From contig JANXZT010000188.1 of the NCBI GenBank assembly GCA_025355395.1, positions 1 through 16,350 of the forward strand: a stretch of DNA of 16,350 nucleotides, written 5' to 3'. Of this stretch, positions 1 through 7,720 are shown piece after piece. The notes beneath the pieces are model-generated. The model saw nothing but the letters and a program-made list of their open reading frames with translations. It ran no database searches and was not told the origin of the DNA. Origin of the DNA: Betaproteobacteria bacterium. Lineage in GTDB: Bacteria; Pseudomonadota; Gammaproteobacteria; Burkholderiales; Casimicrobiaceae. Position 1 is the first letter of the stretch; the number at the start of each line of letters is the position of its first letter. The translations under genes were made by a program, and so were the position numbers.

Positions 1-1
1 G

Positions 2-172
2 CTCTCGATGATCTTCAAGCTGGGCATGAGCGCCGAAAAGAACTGGCGCCGGCTCCGGGGTTTCGAATGGCTCGCGAAGGTGATCAGCGGAGTGACGTTC
101 CGCGACGGGATTGAAGTGCAGCAACGGGTACGGAAAGCCGACAATCAAACGCCACGCAGGGCCGCCGCTTGA
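2..172 (+). CDS. IS256/Mutator-type transposase, C-terminal end (5' truncated by window)
   Basis: An open frame enters from the left edge and stops at TGA 170-172, giving 56 visible residues. It contains the run MIFKLGMSAEKNWRRLRGF followed by EWLAKVISGVTFRDGIE, which is the typical extreme C-terminus of IS256/Mutator-family DDE transposases (a K-x-W-R-R-L-x-G block, then a V-I-x-G-V-x-F-x-D-G block). The catalytic DDE residues lie outside the window, so integrity cannot be judged. A candidate terminal inverted repeat follows at about 181-205. The assignment rests on recalled family motifs. Confidence 0.75.
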   Translation, partial: LSMIFKLGMSAEKNWRRLRGFEWLAKVISGVTFRDGIEVQQRVRKADNQTPRRAAA

Positions 173-180
173 TCAACCCG

Positions 181-205
181 CGTACACCAGACTTGACAAT
201 ACCTC
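181..205. repeat. Probable right terminal inverted repeat of the IS256-like element
   Basis: Eight bases after the transposase stop lies CGTACACCAGACTTGACAAT followed by ACCTC. IS256-family elements usually end in an A/T-containing motif with a TTGACA-like core shortly after the transposase stop. The left partner is outside the window, so the exact boundary and any target duplication cannot be defined. The TTGACAAT core could also act as an outward -35 box. Confidence 0.35.
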
Positions 206-274
206 AAGCGTCAGCCGAAATTCAGCCGGATTTCCCAACGCCAGCGCGCGAAACCGAAGCAACCGTCGAGAGCG

Positions 275-688
275 CTACCGCCGCCCACCGCCGCCCCGGC
301 CACGATTGTTCCCGGTCGCGTTGCTGCTCAGTCCATTGCCTCCGCGACCCGACCACGCACCGCTCCAATGGCGCATTGTGCCGCGATCACCGGGTTGCCA
401 CCCGCGGAAGCCATGATGGACGCGCCGAAAATCATGGTCACGGCGAAAATCGCGGTAGAAGAAGCTGCCGCTTAAGAATAGGGGTGCGCCGTAGTAATAA
501 CCGGGATCGTAGTAATAGCCGGGCCAATAACCATAACCGTAGGAGTCGTAGCTGTAGGCCGGCGCGTAGGCGTAACCATCGGATCGATAAGGCGTGTATC
601 CGTTATAACCGTAGAAATCGCCCACAGGTACCGCCACGCAGCCGGTCAACGCGAAAGCAAGGGCGCCAAGCGCAAGAAGATTCTTCAT
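275..688 (-). CDS. Tyr/Gly-rich exported lipoprotein, 137 aa
   Basis: The N-terminus MKNLLALGALAFALTGC is a lipoprotein signal peptide with lipobox L-T-G-C, so Cys17 would be lipidated and the protein anchored in a membrane, probably the outer one. Residues about 24-70 are very rich in Tyr and Gly (repeated YGY, YYY, GYYYG), and the C-terminal half is rich in Arg, His and Gly. No catalytic domain is recognised. The start is well supported: AAAGGAGG (complement of 693-700) sits four bases before the ATG. It resembles the lipoprotein at 2178-2522, also minus strand with its lipobox Cys at residue 17. Function unknown; a surface or cell-envelope role is inferred only from the lipobox. Confidence 0.75.
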   Translation of the reverse strand: MKNLLALGALAFALTGCVAVPVGDFYGYNGYTPYRSDGYAYAPAYSYDSYGYGYWPGYYYDPGYYYGAPLFLSGSFFYRDFRRDHDFRRVHHGFRGWQPGDRGTMRHWSGAWSGRGGNGLSSNATGNNRGRGGGGRR

Positions 689-976
689 GTAACCTCCTTT
701 GAAGATCTATCTGTAATAACGCGTCAGGCCCGCCGGGCGATGACAAGCGCAGCCGCCAAATGTATCGCCATCGCTGCGCTGCGGGAGAATGCGGCGCTGG
801 TCATCCTCGCGGGCGACACTCCCCGATTGATGTGCCGCGCTCCCTACCGTGACGCTGGCAATCCATGCGATGCCGGTGAGTATGCGCCCACTTATTTTTG
901 GCGACCTTGATGCTGTTCGAGCGATGGACAGGCGTTGCGGTACCATCACGCGCCTCTCATTGTCGTTGGTAAGGTC

Positions 977-2086
977 ATGGCAAACTCGCAACTCATCCTG
1001 CGTACTCGCTCGCGGCGTCGACTGGGGTTCGTTCTACCCGTTATGGCGGCAATCATCGCCGTCGCGCCATGGACGCTCGCGCAGACGCCGGCGCGCGAGC
1101 GCACTGCAGAAATATACGATTACCAGGGGCCGGATCGCTCCGCACGCCTCGTTGAACGCGCGAAGCAGGAAGGCAGTCTCGTCCTTTACACAACCATGAA
1201 TCTAAAGGACTCGGGCCCGCTGACCGAGGCTTTCGAAAAGAAGTACGGGGTCAAAGTCACGCTGTGGCGCAGCAGCAGCGAAAAGGTCGTCCAGCGGGCC
1301 GTCGCGGAGGCGCGGGCGGGTCGGCACACCTTCGACGTGGCCGAAACCAACAGCCCCGAGCTCGAGCAGCTGGTACGCGAGAAAATTCTCGCGCCATTCT
1401 GGAGTCCGGCCCTGGCCGATTTGCCTCCCCAAGCCCTGCCCAAGCACCGGCAATTTGCGCCGGACCGATTCAACTTCTTCGTCATCGGCTACAACACCAA
1501 CCTGGTGCCACCCGACGAAGTGCCCAACACCTATGAGGATTTGCTGCAGCCGCGATGGATGGGACGGATCGGGATCGAAGCCAACGATGTGGACTGGTTT
1601 GCGTCCATCGTGAAGGCGATGGGGGAGACGAAGGGCCTCGAATACTTCCGCCAACTGGCGGCGTTACGCCCCCAGATGCGTACCGGTCACTCGCTGATGG
1701 GCGAGCTCGTGGCCTCGGGGGAGATTCCGCTGGCCGCGAGCATCTACAACCATGACATCCAGCGGCTGATCACCGAGGGCGCGCCGGTTGCGTGGAAGGC
1801 GCTCGAGCCGACGTTTGGCCGGGCCTCGGGCATTGCCTTATCGCGCAATGCGCCGCACCCGCATGCGGCGCTGCTATTCGCTGACTTCGTGCTCTCCCGT
1901 GAAGGACAGGAGTTCATCCGCGCCCACGAGCGGGCGCCTGCCAACCTGACGGTGGAAAGTCCGCTCAACAAGATCCGCTTTCAACTGATCGACCCCGGGA
2001 TTTTGCTCGATGAGGGCGACAAGTGGGAAAAGCTCTGGGCGACGCTGTTTCTCAAAGGCCAACCGCCGAAGAAAGAGGGCGGTTAA
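977..2086 (+). CDS. ABC transporter substrate-binding protein, iron(III)/COG1840-like, orphan
   Basis: A 369-residue periplasmic solute-binding protein, family 1 type. The N-terminus has an Arg-rich n-region (RTRSRRRLGF, compatible with a Tat motif), a hydrophobic core (VLPVMAAIIAVAPW) and a likely cleavage after TLA or LAQ. The mature part opens with SLVLYTTMNLKDSGPLTEAFEKKY-type sequence, the hallmark of this family, then a W-R-x-S-S-E-K-V-x-Q-R block and D-V-A-E-T-N. The segment ASIYNHDIQ is where ferric-binding relatives carry a Tyr-Tyr pair; only one Tyr is present, so iron as ligand is doubtful. ATG 977 was chosen over the upstream TTG 935 because it begins a proper signal peptide; AAGG at 971-974 is a weak RBS. 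No permease or ATPase gene is adjacent. Confidence 0.85.
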   Translation: MANSQLILRTRSRRRLGFVLPVMAAIIAVAPWTLAQTPARERTAEIYDYQGPDRSARLVERAKQEGSLVLYTTMNLKDSGPLTEAFEKKYGVKVTLWRSSSEKVVQRAVAEARAGRHTFDVAETNSPELEQLVREKILAPFWSPALADLPPQALPKHRQFAPDRFNFFVIGYNTNLVPPDEVPNTYEDLLQPRWMGRIGIEANDVDWFASIVKAMGETKGLEYFRQLAALRPQMRTGHSLMGELVASGEIPLAASIYNHDIQRLITEGAPVAWKALEPTFGRASGIALSRNAPHPHAALLFADFVLSREGQEFIRAHERAPANLTVESPLNKIRFQLIDPGILLDEGDKWEKLWATLFLKGQPPKKEGG

Positions 2087-2177
2087 GCTTCCGCGGTCAC
2101 GGGTGGATCGGTGACGGCGATGGGCCGCCGGCGCAATCGACTAACCGATTCGGGACGCACCAAGGCGCCCACGATCG

Positions 2178-2522
2178 TCAATGTTGAGGATCCGGGTGCC
2201 CGCCGACAGGCGCGCCGGTACTATCGCGCACGCCCCCAGGCCGTCGATCATTCCCATACCGGCGATCGCCACGATCGTTGTCCCCGTCACGCCCGCGCCA
2301 TCGTTGGTCACCCTCGCGCGCATCTCGACCGTCGCGCCACTGGCGGCGGCCATCGTTGTCCAAATAGTAATAGCCGAGCGACACCGACGGGTCTGCGCCA
2401 TAGCTGGAGTAACCGTCATAGTATCCGCCGTTGCCATATCCGTAGCCGCCGTCGTAATAAGGGCCCGCGGCGCAGCCGCCCAGCGCGAGCGCAACCGCAC
2501 TGAATGCAAGTATTTTCTTCAT
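2178..2522 (-). CDS. Gly/Tyr- and Arg/Asp-rich exported lipoprotein, 114 aa
   Basis: MKKILAFSAVALALGGC is a lipoprotein signal peptide with lipobox L-G-G-C and Cys17 as the modified residue. Residues 18-48 are Gly/Tyr-rich (YYDGGYGYGNGGYYDGYSSY), followed by a short GYYYLDNDGRRQW segment and a hydrophilic tail of repeated Arg, Asp and Gly. The start at 2522 is preferred to an upstream in-frame start because it begins the signal peptide and has AAAGGAAC just upstream. It shares design with the lipoprotein at 275-688. No enzymatic domain is visible. It converges with the solute-binding protein gene, whose stop is 91 bp away. Confidence 0.7.
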   Translation of the reverse strand: MKKILAFSAVALALGGCAAGPYYDGGYGYGNGGYYDGYSSYGADPSVSLGYYYLDNDGRRQWRDGRDAREGDQRWRGRDGDNDRGDRRYGNDRRPGGVRDSTGAPVGGHPDPQH

Positions 2523-2684
2523 CTCTGTTCCTTTCGATAACGCGTCGGGAAAACGCAACTGGCCTCAGGATGGCTGGTATCAGATCGCTTTGATAGCGTC
2601 CCGCGTCGATAGATTCGAGCAGACGGTCCTAAATGACTGTCAGACAGAGCCTGACGTCCTGCAACGGCCGGCCCTAACAGCCTG

Positions 2685-3965
2685 CTAATCGAATAACGAC
2701 GGGGTCGGCTCTCGTGCCTCGGAACCGCTAGCGGCCACCATCGAATCGGATGGCACCAACCCCCCCACCCGCACCCCCAGCAGTCGAATCCGCCGATCGA
2801 GCGCGACGCGTTTCAGGCACCCGCCGGCGGTGCGGCGGATCAGATACGCATCCTGGGTCGGCCAGGCGATGGTCTGGTCGCGGGTGACCGTACTGAAGTT
2901 GTCGTAGCGCAGCTTCAAACCGATCGTCCGGCCGGCGTAGCCCTTGCGCTGGAGGTCCTCGCTCACCCCCGTGCAGAGATCCGTAAAAATGCGCGACAGC
3001 TCTTCGCGATCGCGCTGGGCGTGCAGGTCGCGCTCGAAGGTGAGCTCGCGACTGATCGACTTGGGCTCGCTATGGGTGACGACCTCGCGCTCGTCACGAC
3101 CGTGCGCGACGGCGTGCAGCCACGCACCGTAGTTGGCGCCGAAGTGTTCCGAGAGCCATGCCGGATCGGCCGCAGCAAGCTCGCCGATGGTGCGAATGCC
3201 CAAGCCATCGAGCTTGACGTTGGCCTTGGGGCCGATCCCGTTGATTTTGCGCGCGGGCAAAGGCCATATCCGCGCGGGGATATCCGAAGCCCGCAGCATG
3301 GTGAGGCCATCCGGCTTGTCGAGCTCCGATGCGATCTTGGCGAGAAGCTTGTTGGGCGCCACCGCGATCGAGCAGGTGAGGCCGGTGGCCGCCCGGACCG
3401 CGTCCTTGAGACTGCCGGCGAGATCCCGGGCGCGGCTCCAGCATTCGCGCGACGGCTCATCGGCTTCGGCAATCTTTGGCGTCATGTCGAGAACGCCATT
3501 GGCGCCATCCTCGGCAGCCCATGGTGGGCGACTGGGGGGTTCCGGGCCGACCACGTCTGTAAGATCGATGTAGATCTCGTCGATGCCGCGGTCTTCGATA
3601 GTAGGTGCAATCTCGCGCACGGCCGCCTTGAAGAGTCGCGAATAGTTTCGATACGCGTCGAAATCCACCGGTAGCAGGATCGCGTCCGGCGCGAGTACCG
3701 CCGCTTTCATCATGCCTTGCGCCGAATGCAGCCCGAGCGCGCGCGCCTCGTACGTCGCCGTGGTGATGACACCGCGACCCGTATAGCCGTGCAACGTGTG
3801 GAAGGTGCGCGTGACGCGTCCGTTGGTGGGGTCGATCGCCTCGTCGGGCTGGTGCCGGCGTCCGCCGCCGATCACCACCACCCGGCCCCGCAGCTCAGGG
3901 TAGCGCAGCAACTCGACGGAGGCGTAAAACGCGTCCATGTCGAGGTGGGCGATGAGACGCATCAT
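2685..3965 (-). CDS. dinB: DNA polymerase IV (Y-family translesion polymerase)
   Basis: A 426-residue Y-family polymerase, an error-prone enzyme that copies past damaged bases. The palm motifs are present: H-L-D-M-D-A-F-Y-A-S-V-E at residues 7-18 (metal-binding Asp9, with Tyr14 at the steric-gate position) and D-R-G-I-D-E-I-Y-I-D-L-T-D at about 125-137 (Asp129 and Glu130 catalytic). The fingers hold TTATYEARALG. A helix-hairpin-helix region (INGIGPKANVKLDGLGI) and a little-finger domain follow. It is longer than E. coli Pol IV (351 aa) because of an insertion at about residues 36-60, as I recall for betaproteobacterial DinB. The tail PSLFD looks like a clamp-binding motif. The start is ATG-ATG with no clear RBS; the second ATG (3962) is equally possible. 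No imuA/imuB or lexA neighbour is seen. Confidence 0.92.
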   Translation of the reverse strand: MMRLIAHLDMDAFYASVELLRYPELRGRVVVIGGGRRHQPDEAIDPTNGRVTRTFHTLHGYTGRGVITTATYEARALGLHSAQGMMKAAVLAPDAILLPVDFDAYRNYSRLFKAAVREIAPTIEDRGIDEIYIDLTDVVGPEPPSRPPWAAEDGANGVLDMTPKIAEADEPSRECWSRARDLAGSLKDAVRAATGLTCSIAVAPNKLLAKIASELDKPDGLTMLRASDIPARIWPLPARKINGIGPKANVKLDGLGIRTIGELAAADPAWLSEHFGANYGAWLHAVAHGRDEREVVTHSEPKSISRELTFERDLHAQRDREELSRIFTDLCTGVSEDLQRKGYAGRTIGLKLRYDNFSTVTRDQTIAWPTQDAYLIRRTAGGCLKRVALDRRIRLLGVRVGGLVPSDSMVAASGSEAREPTPSLFD

Positions 3966-4228
3966 TTGTCGTGACCCGGATTTGATCTAGCAACCTGTGT
4001 CAGATCGTACTTTGCCATGGACCCGCTGCAATCGGCCACAACAGGTCGTAGCACGTCGTCCTCCAAAGCGGCCGCTCACCGGCACGGCCGGCCACTTGGG
4101 CGCCAACGCGTTCGCACCTGAACGCGCCACCGGGGAGTCGACGCCGCTTCTTGCATCCAGCGCTGGGCTACCCCACGACAGTCACCTGTCTCCAGTGCAC
4201 CTGCCTCAGCCGTACTGCGACTTACGCA

Positions 4229-4567
4229 ATGCACGAAACGCCGACGGACCTTCTCGCCCGTGTCGAGAGATTGCCGCAAGCGCGAACTGAATTTGCCCCC
4301 GTCGCGGACTGCGGCGACGGAAATTGACACTGCGTTGCGGTTGTGTAGACTTGCGCGTCGTGCAAGAAGAATGTCGGCGACAAGCGGATCGACCATTACA
4401 CCGTCTTGCGATCTGGCAACGAGGGCGAGCATTTGGTGATGCCGATCGAAATGAATCGCGATTCTCGCAATATTCGCCACACCAGGCTGATTGCCGACCC
4501 GAAGTTCGACAACCGGTTTGATACATGTTTCGTCTCAATGAGAGGACCCTCATGCGTCGTACGATAA
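4229..4567 (+). pseudogene. Possible eroded coding frame, unidentified
   Basis: One frame reads like protein but is broken by two stops. ATG 4229 opens a 32-codon piece (starts MHETPTDLLARVERLPQ) ending at TGA 4325-4327. A second stop TAG lies at 4346-4348. From 4349 the frame is open for 72 codons to TAA 4565-4567, with segments CASCKKNVGDKRIDHYTVL and RNIRHTRLIADPKFDNRFD; third positions here are mostly G or C, as expected for coding DNA in this genome. No ATG precedes the second piece until 4439 (TTG at 4406 is possible). It may be a decayed gene with a Cys-rich motif, or a chance frame. The family is not recognised. Confidence 0.3.
4324..4351 (+). promoter_or_regulatory. Candidate sigma70-like promoter upstream of the propeller gene
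   Basis: TTGACA at 4324-4329 is a perfect -35 hexamer. After a 16-bp spacer, TAGACT at 4346-4351 matches the -10 consensus at four of six positions. It points towards the propeller gene starting at 4552, which would leave a leader of about 190 bases. The boxes overlap the eroded frame at 4229-4567. Found by inspection only. Confidence 0.4.
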
Positions 4568-4869
4568 AAGCAATTCCCGTGGCAATGCTCGTCAGTGCGG
4601 GACTTTTGATCTCGATATCCAGTTCCGACACGTTGGCGCAAAGCAGGGCCAAGGAGAGGCGTGATCAGGCATCTACCCACTTGTTCAACCAGCATGCTGT
4701 CGAGGAGGCGTTTGCGCAGGAGCCGGGGACCAACGGCGGCGAAGGAACTATCAGCGGCCCGGCGCAGGAACAATACGACAACCGCGCGTACCCGGCGACA
4801 TACATCCAGCCAGCGCAGCAACAGAATGCTGCGCAGTCTTTCGTCGCGGTGAAAATTTCGTCGCGGTGA
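4552..4869 (+). pseudogene. N-terminal fragment (signal peptide and linker) of a split secreted beta-propeller gene
   Basis: This is the 5' piece of a gene interrupted by a 17-bp tandem duplication (4839-4855 and 4856-4872). ATG 4552 is chosen because AGAGGA (4541-4546) lies five bases upstream and the product starts with a classic signal peptide, MRRTIKAIPVAMLVSAGLL followed by a Ser-rich stretch and cleavage near T-L-A-Q; an upstream ATG at 4525 is in frame. The rest is a polar Gln/Ala-rich linker. The frame reads normally to SFVAVK, then the second repeat copy shifts it to ISSR and TGA 4867-4869. Removing one copy gives SFVAVK-KLPGGKKSNW and continues in frame to 7385. As it stands it encodes 105 residues and no propeller. 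Confidence 0.75.
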
Positions 4870-4872
4870 AAA
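4839..4872 (+). repeat. Exact 17-bp tandem duplication causing a frameshift
   Basis: The unit TTTCGTCGCGGTGAAAA occurs twice with no gap, at 4839-4855 and 4856-4872. Seventeen is not a multiple of three, so the second copy moves translation to another frame and ends the first ORF at 4869. With one copy the two ORFs fuse into 938 codons. The identity of the two copies suggests a recent event, a slippage-prone site, or an assembly or sequencing artefact. Confidence 0.9.
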
Positions 4873-7385
4873 AACTCCCCGGCGGCAAGAAGAGCAACTG
4901 GCGGGAGGTTGGGCCGATTGAGCCGCTCGTCGACGCCCTCGCCACCTATACGGGGCGTCCGACCTACAACTCGGGCCGCATCACGTCGCTCGCGCTGTCC
5001 CCGGCTTGCCAGGCGAACGGCAAGGGCAACGGCGACTGCACGCTTTTCGTCGGGTCCGCGGGCGGCGGTGTCTGGCGAGGCCGCAATGGCTTGTCCCCCA
5101 ATCCCGACTGGAAGCCGTCGAGCGATGGCATTCCGTCAAACGCGATCGGCTCGATCATCTTCGATCCGACCGATCCGAAGGGCAGGACTCTCTACGTTGG
5201 CACTGGCGAACCCAACGGCTCAGGCGATTCTGAAGCGGGCGTGGGCTTGTACAAGTCCACCGACCTCGGGAGCACGTGGACGCTGGTTGCGGGAAGTGCG
5301 CCCATCGCCACTGGCCGCTCGATCGGCGCCGTCGCGGTCGACCCCGCCAATGGGCAGCACATCTTCATCGGGACGGCGGTCGCGCGCCATGGCTCGTCGT
5401 CGGCAAATGGCGGGCGCTTTACACCGCCGGGTGCGCCCACGGTGGGCCTCTATGAATCCACCGACGGCGGCCAGACCTTCGCATTGGGCTTTAGCCAGCC
5501 GTCCGATCCGGTCAATCCCAGCTCGGCGAACGGCGGAGATTTCTTCCGCGGCGGGGTGACGAACATCCAGTTCGACGGATCGCAGGCCTACTTCGCGATG
5601 ATGGACTACGGACTCTATCGCGCGAAGGCCGGCGGCGGCTTCGAGCAAGTTTTTGCCTCCGCAGGTGGAGGGACCATCGCCAATTCGTCTTTCTCCCGGA
5701 CCGAGCTTTCGCTGGCGCCCATGGCCAACGGCAATCTGCGCATCTACGTCGGTGACGCCGGCAGCGGAGCTGCGAACTTTTACCGCGTTGACAATGCTCA
5801 CGTTACCTCGGCGACGCTGACGACCGGCACCACCAATCCCGGCTGGACCAAACTGTCCAGCAGCACCGATGGCACTCCCGGTTTCGCCTCGTACAATTTC
5901 TGCACCGGCCAGTGCTCGTACGACATGGCGGTCTACTCTCCGCCTGGTGCGCCGAACATCGTCTACATCGGCGGGTCGATGCAATATGGCGAAATCTTCA
6001 CCGCGAATCCGCCTTCGAACGGCAGAGCCGTCCAGCGTTCCGCCGATGCGGGCGTGCATTTCACCGACATGACCAACGATACGCAAAGTCCGCCGCTGGG
6101 CATGCATCCGGACCAGCATGCCATCGTCGCCACTCCGGACGATCCTAACACCGTATTTTTCGCCTCCGACGGTGGCCTCGTACGCATCGACGGAACGTTC
6201 TCGAACGCCTCCGCGGATTGCGCGAGTCGCGGCCTTTCGCCCGTCAAGCTGACCGACTGTCAGGCGTGGCTCGCGGTGATTCCGACCAAGATCACGAGCG
6301 TCAACCAGGGTCTCGCGACGTTGCAGTTCCAGAGCGTATCGCTGAATGCTCAGGACCCGTGGAACGACGTCATCGGCGGCACGCAAGACAACGGCACGTG
6401 GGCCTACAACGGCAAGGGGAAGGGTAGCTGGTTCGAATCGATCGGCGGCGACGGCGGTCAATCCGGCATCGACGTCGGCAAACCGAACATCCGCATGCAC
6501 ACCTACTTCAGTGCCCAGGGCGACGTGAACTTCCGCGGCAACGATCCGCTCGGATGGAACTGGATTGCGGACGTGCTCGGCACCGAGGCATCCTCATTCT
6601 ACGTGCCGCTCATCAACGATCCCGTGGTCAGCCAGTCGTGGTTCATCGGTCAACAGCGCGTCTGGCGCACGCAGGATAACGGTGGGACGCAAGCCTATCT
6701 GGAACTGCACTGCAACGAATACACGGGTGACTTCGACCCCGCGTTCCCCTGCGGTGACTGGGTGCCGTTGGGCGGGGTCACGTTGACGGGCTCATCCTTT
6801 GGCACCGACAAGGGCGGGTCGTACGTCGTGGCGACCGCCCGCGCGCGGGGCGATACCAGCACACTGTGGGTCGGCACGCGGCGTGGGCGCTTGTTCATCT
6901 CGCACAACGCGAACAATTCGGTCGCGCGCAGCGTGACGTTTGCACGGGTCGACCTGCCGCCGGTCGCCAACATGCCGACTCCGACCCGCTTCATCAGCGG
7001 CATCGCGGTCGACCCGGCGAATGCGAACCATGGGTTCGTCTCGTACTCGGGTTACGACGCGTACGCAGTTGCCGCGGGAACCGCGACGGGACACGTCTTC
7101 GAGGTCCGTTACAATTCCGGGACGGGCGTTGCGACCTGGACCGACTTGAGCCTCAACATCGGGGACCAGCCCGTGACCGGCTTGGTCCGCGATGACCTGA
7201 CCGGCGACTTGTACGCCAGCACTGACTTCGGCGTAGCGATGCTGCCTTCCGGCGGCTCGACGTGGGTGCCCGCCGCCGGCAGCCTCCCCGCCGTCGCGGC
7301 ATACGGGCTGACGATCGACTCGGCCGCACGCGTGCTGTACGCGGCGACGCACGGACGCGGCGTGTGGAGCCTCGATCTCAGGTAA
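4866..7385 (+). CDS. Asp-box (BNR/sortilin-type) beta-propeller protein, main part of a split gene
   Basis: An 839-residue frame beginning at GTG 4866, corresponding to residues 100-938 of the reconstructed protein. It is a repeat-rich secreted beta-propeller of the BNR/Asp-box type found in sialidases, GH74 xyloglucanases and sortilin-like proteins. Asp-boxes are seen at residues 131-138 (STDLGSTW), 198-205 (STDGGQTF) and, weaker, 392-399 (SADAGVHF). Blade motifs include S-x-x-F-D-P-T-D-P, LYVGTGEPNGSGD, GIAVDPANANHG and a final ATHGRGVWSLDLR. No catalytic residues can be assigned, so a glycosidase activity should not be assumed. The GTG has no RBS and overlaps the upstream stop as GTGA, so translation could occur only by coupling; the product would then lack a signal peptide. 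The gene may be inactive or switchable. Confidence 0.8.
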   Translation: MKKLPGGKKSNWREVGPIEPLVDALATYTGRPTYNSGRITSLALSPACQANGKGNGDCTLFVGSAGGGVWRGRNGLSPNPDWKPSSDGIPSNAIGSIIFDPTDPKGRTLYVGTGEPNGSGDSEAGVGLYKSTDLGSTWTLVAGSAPIATGRSIGAVAVDPANGQHIFIGTAVARHGSSSANGGRFTPPGAPTVGLYESTDGGQTFALGFSQPSDPVNPSSANGGDFFRGGVTNIQFDGSQAYFAMMDYGLYRAKAGGGFEQVFASAGGGTIANSSFSRTELSLAPMANGNLRIYVGDAGSGAANFYRVDNAHVTSATLTTGTTNPGWTKLSSSTDGTPGFASYNFCTGQCSYDMAVYSPPGAPNIVYIGGSMQYGEIFTANPPSNGRAVQRSADAGVHFTDMTNDTQSPPLGMHPDQHAIVATPDDPNTVFFASDGGLVRIDGTFSNASADCASRGLSPVKLTDCQAWLAVIPTKITSVNQGLATLQFQSVSLNAQDPWNDVIGGTQDNGTWAYNGKGKGSWFESIGGDGGQSGIDVGKPNIRMHTYFSAQGDVNFRGNDPLGWNWIADVLGTEASSFYVPLINDPVVSQSWFIGQQRVWRTQDNGGTQAYLELHCNEYTGDFDPAFPCGDWVPLGGVTLTGSSFGTDKGGSYVVATARARGDTSTLWVGTRRGRLFISHNANNSVARSVTFARVDLPPVANMPTPTRFISGIAVDPANANHGFVSYSGYDAYAVAAGTATGHVFEVRYNSGTGVATWTDLSLNIGDQPVTGLVRDDLTGDLYASTDFGVAMLPSGGSTWVPAAGSLPAVAAYGLTIDSAARVLYAATHGRGVWSLDLR

Positions 7386-7464
7386 CCCGCAACCTGCTGC
7401 GCGGCTTTGACAATCGCGCCAGTCGATAAAGAGCTTCGTGGCAGCACGCCGCTTGCATTAAGGG

Positions 7465-7484
7465 GCACGGAGGCAACTCCGTGC
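7465..7484 (+). terminator. Stem-loop downstream of the propeller gene (8-bp stem, GCAA loop)
   Basis: GCACGGAG (7465-7472) and CTCCGTGC (7477-7484) form a perfect 8-bp stem closed by a GCAA tetraloop of the GNRA class. It lies 79 bases after the propeller stop. No T-run follows, so it is not a typical intrinsic terminator; it could protect the 3' end or assist Rho-dependent termination. I see no gene in the rest of the 7386-7720 gap. Confidence 0.4.
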
Positions 7485-7720
7485 AACGTCATTGAATGTC
7501 CGCTGGCCGTTCAGCGAAGTTCGCGAACGTCCGCCTCTCCAGAGCTCGACAGGCAGCAACGGGTCGAACGCGGTCGTTGAACGGATGTGCTGCAACTTGA
7601 TCGGACGATGTTTGTTCGGTCGAGTCCAGGTCAGGACACATCATTCGTGACAGGAGCTGTTCACGCTGCATCCGGGCATAGTGTGAACAAGCCCTGGTCG
7701 GCGCGCCCTGATCACGTCCA

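Noticed and set aside
111..702. Long plus-strand frames opposite the first lipoprotein
   Set aside because: They are Arg/Pro-rich with no family motifs and lie antisense to a gene with a lipobox and a perfect RBS.
2087..2177. Possible terminator between the solute-binding gene and the second lipoprotein
   Set aside because: Only a 5-bp stem (GTCAC/GTGAC) with a 10-base loop and no T-run was found.
5220..6500. A 426-codon minus-strand frame opposite the propeller gene
   Set aside because: Its product is Arg/Val/Gly-rich without domains; it is a by-product of high GC opposite a well-supported coding frame with Asp-box motifs.
7489..7671. 60-codon minus-strand frame between the propeller gene and creA
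   Set aside because: No RBS, motif or coding-like pattern was seen.
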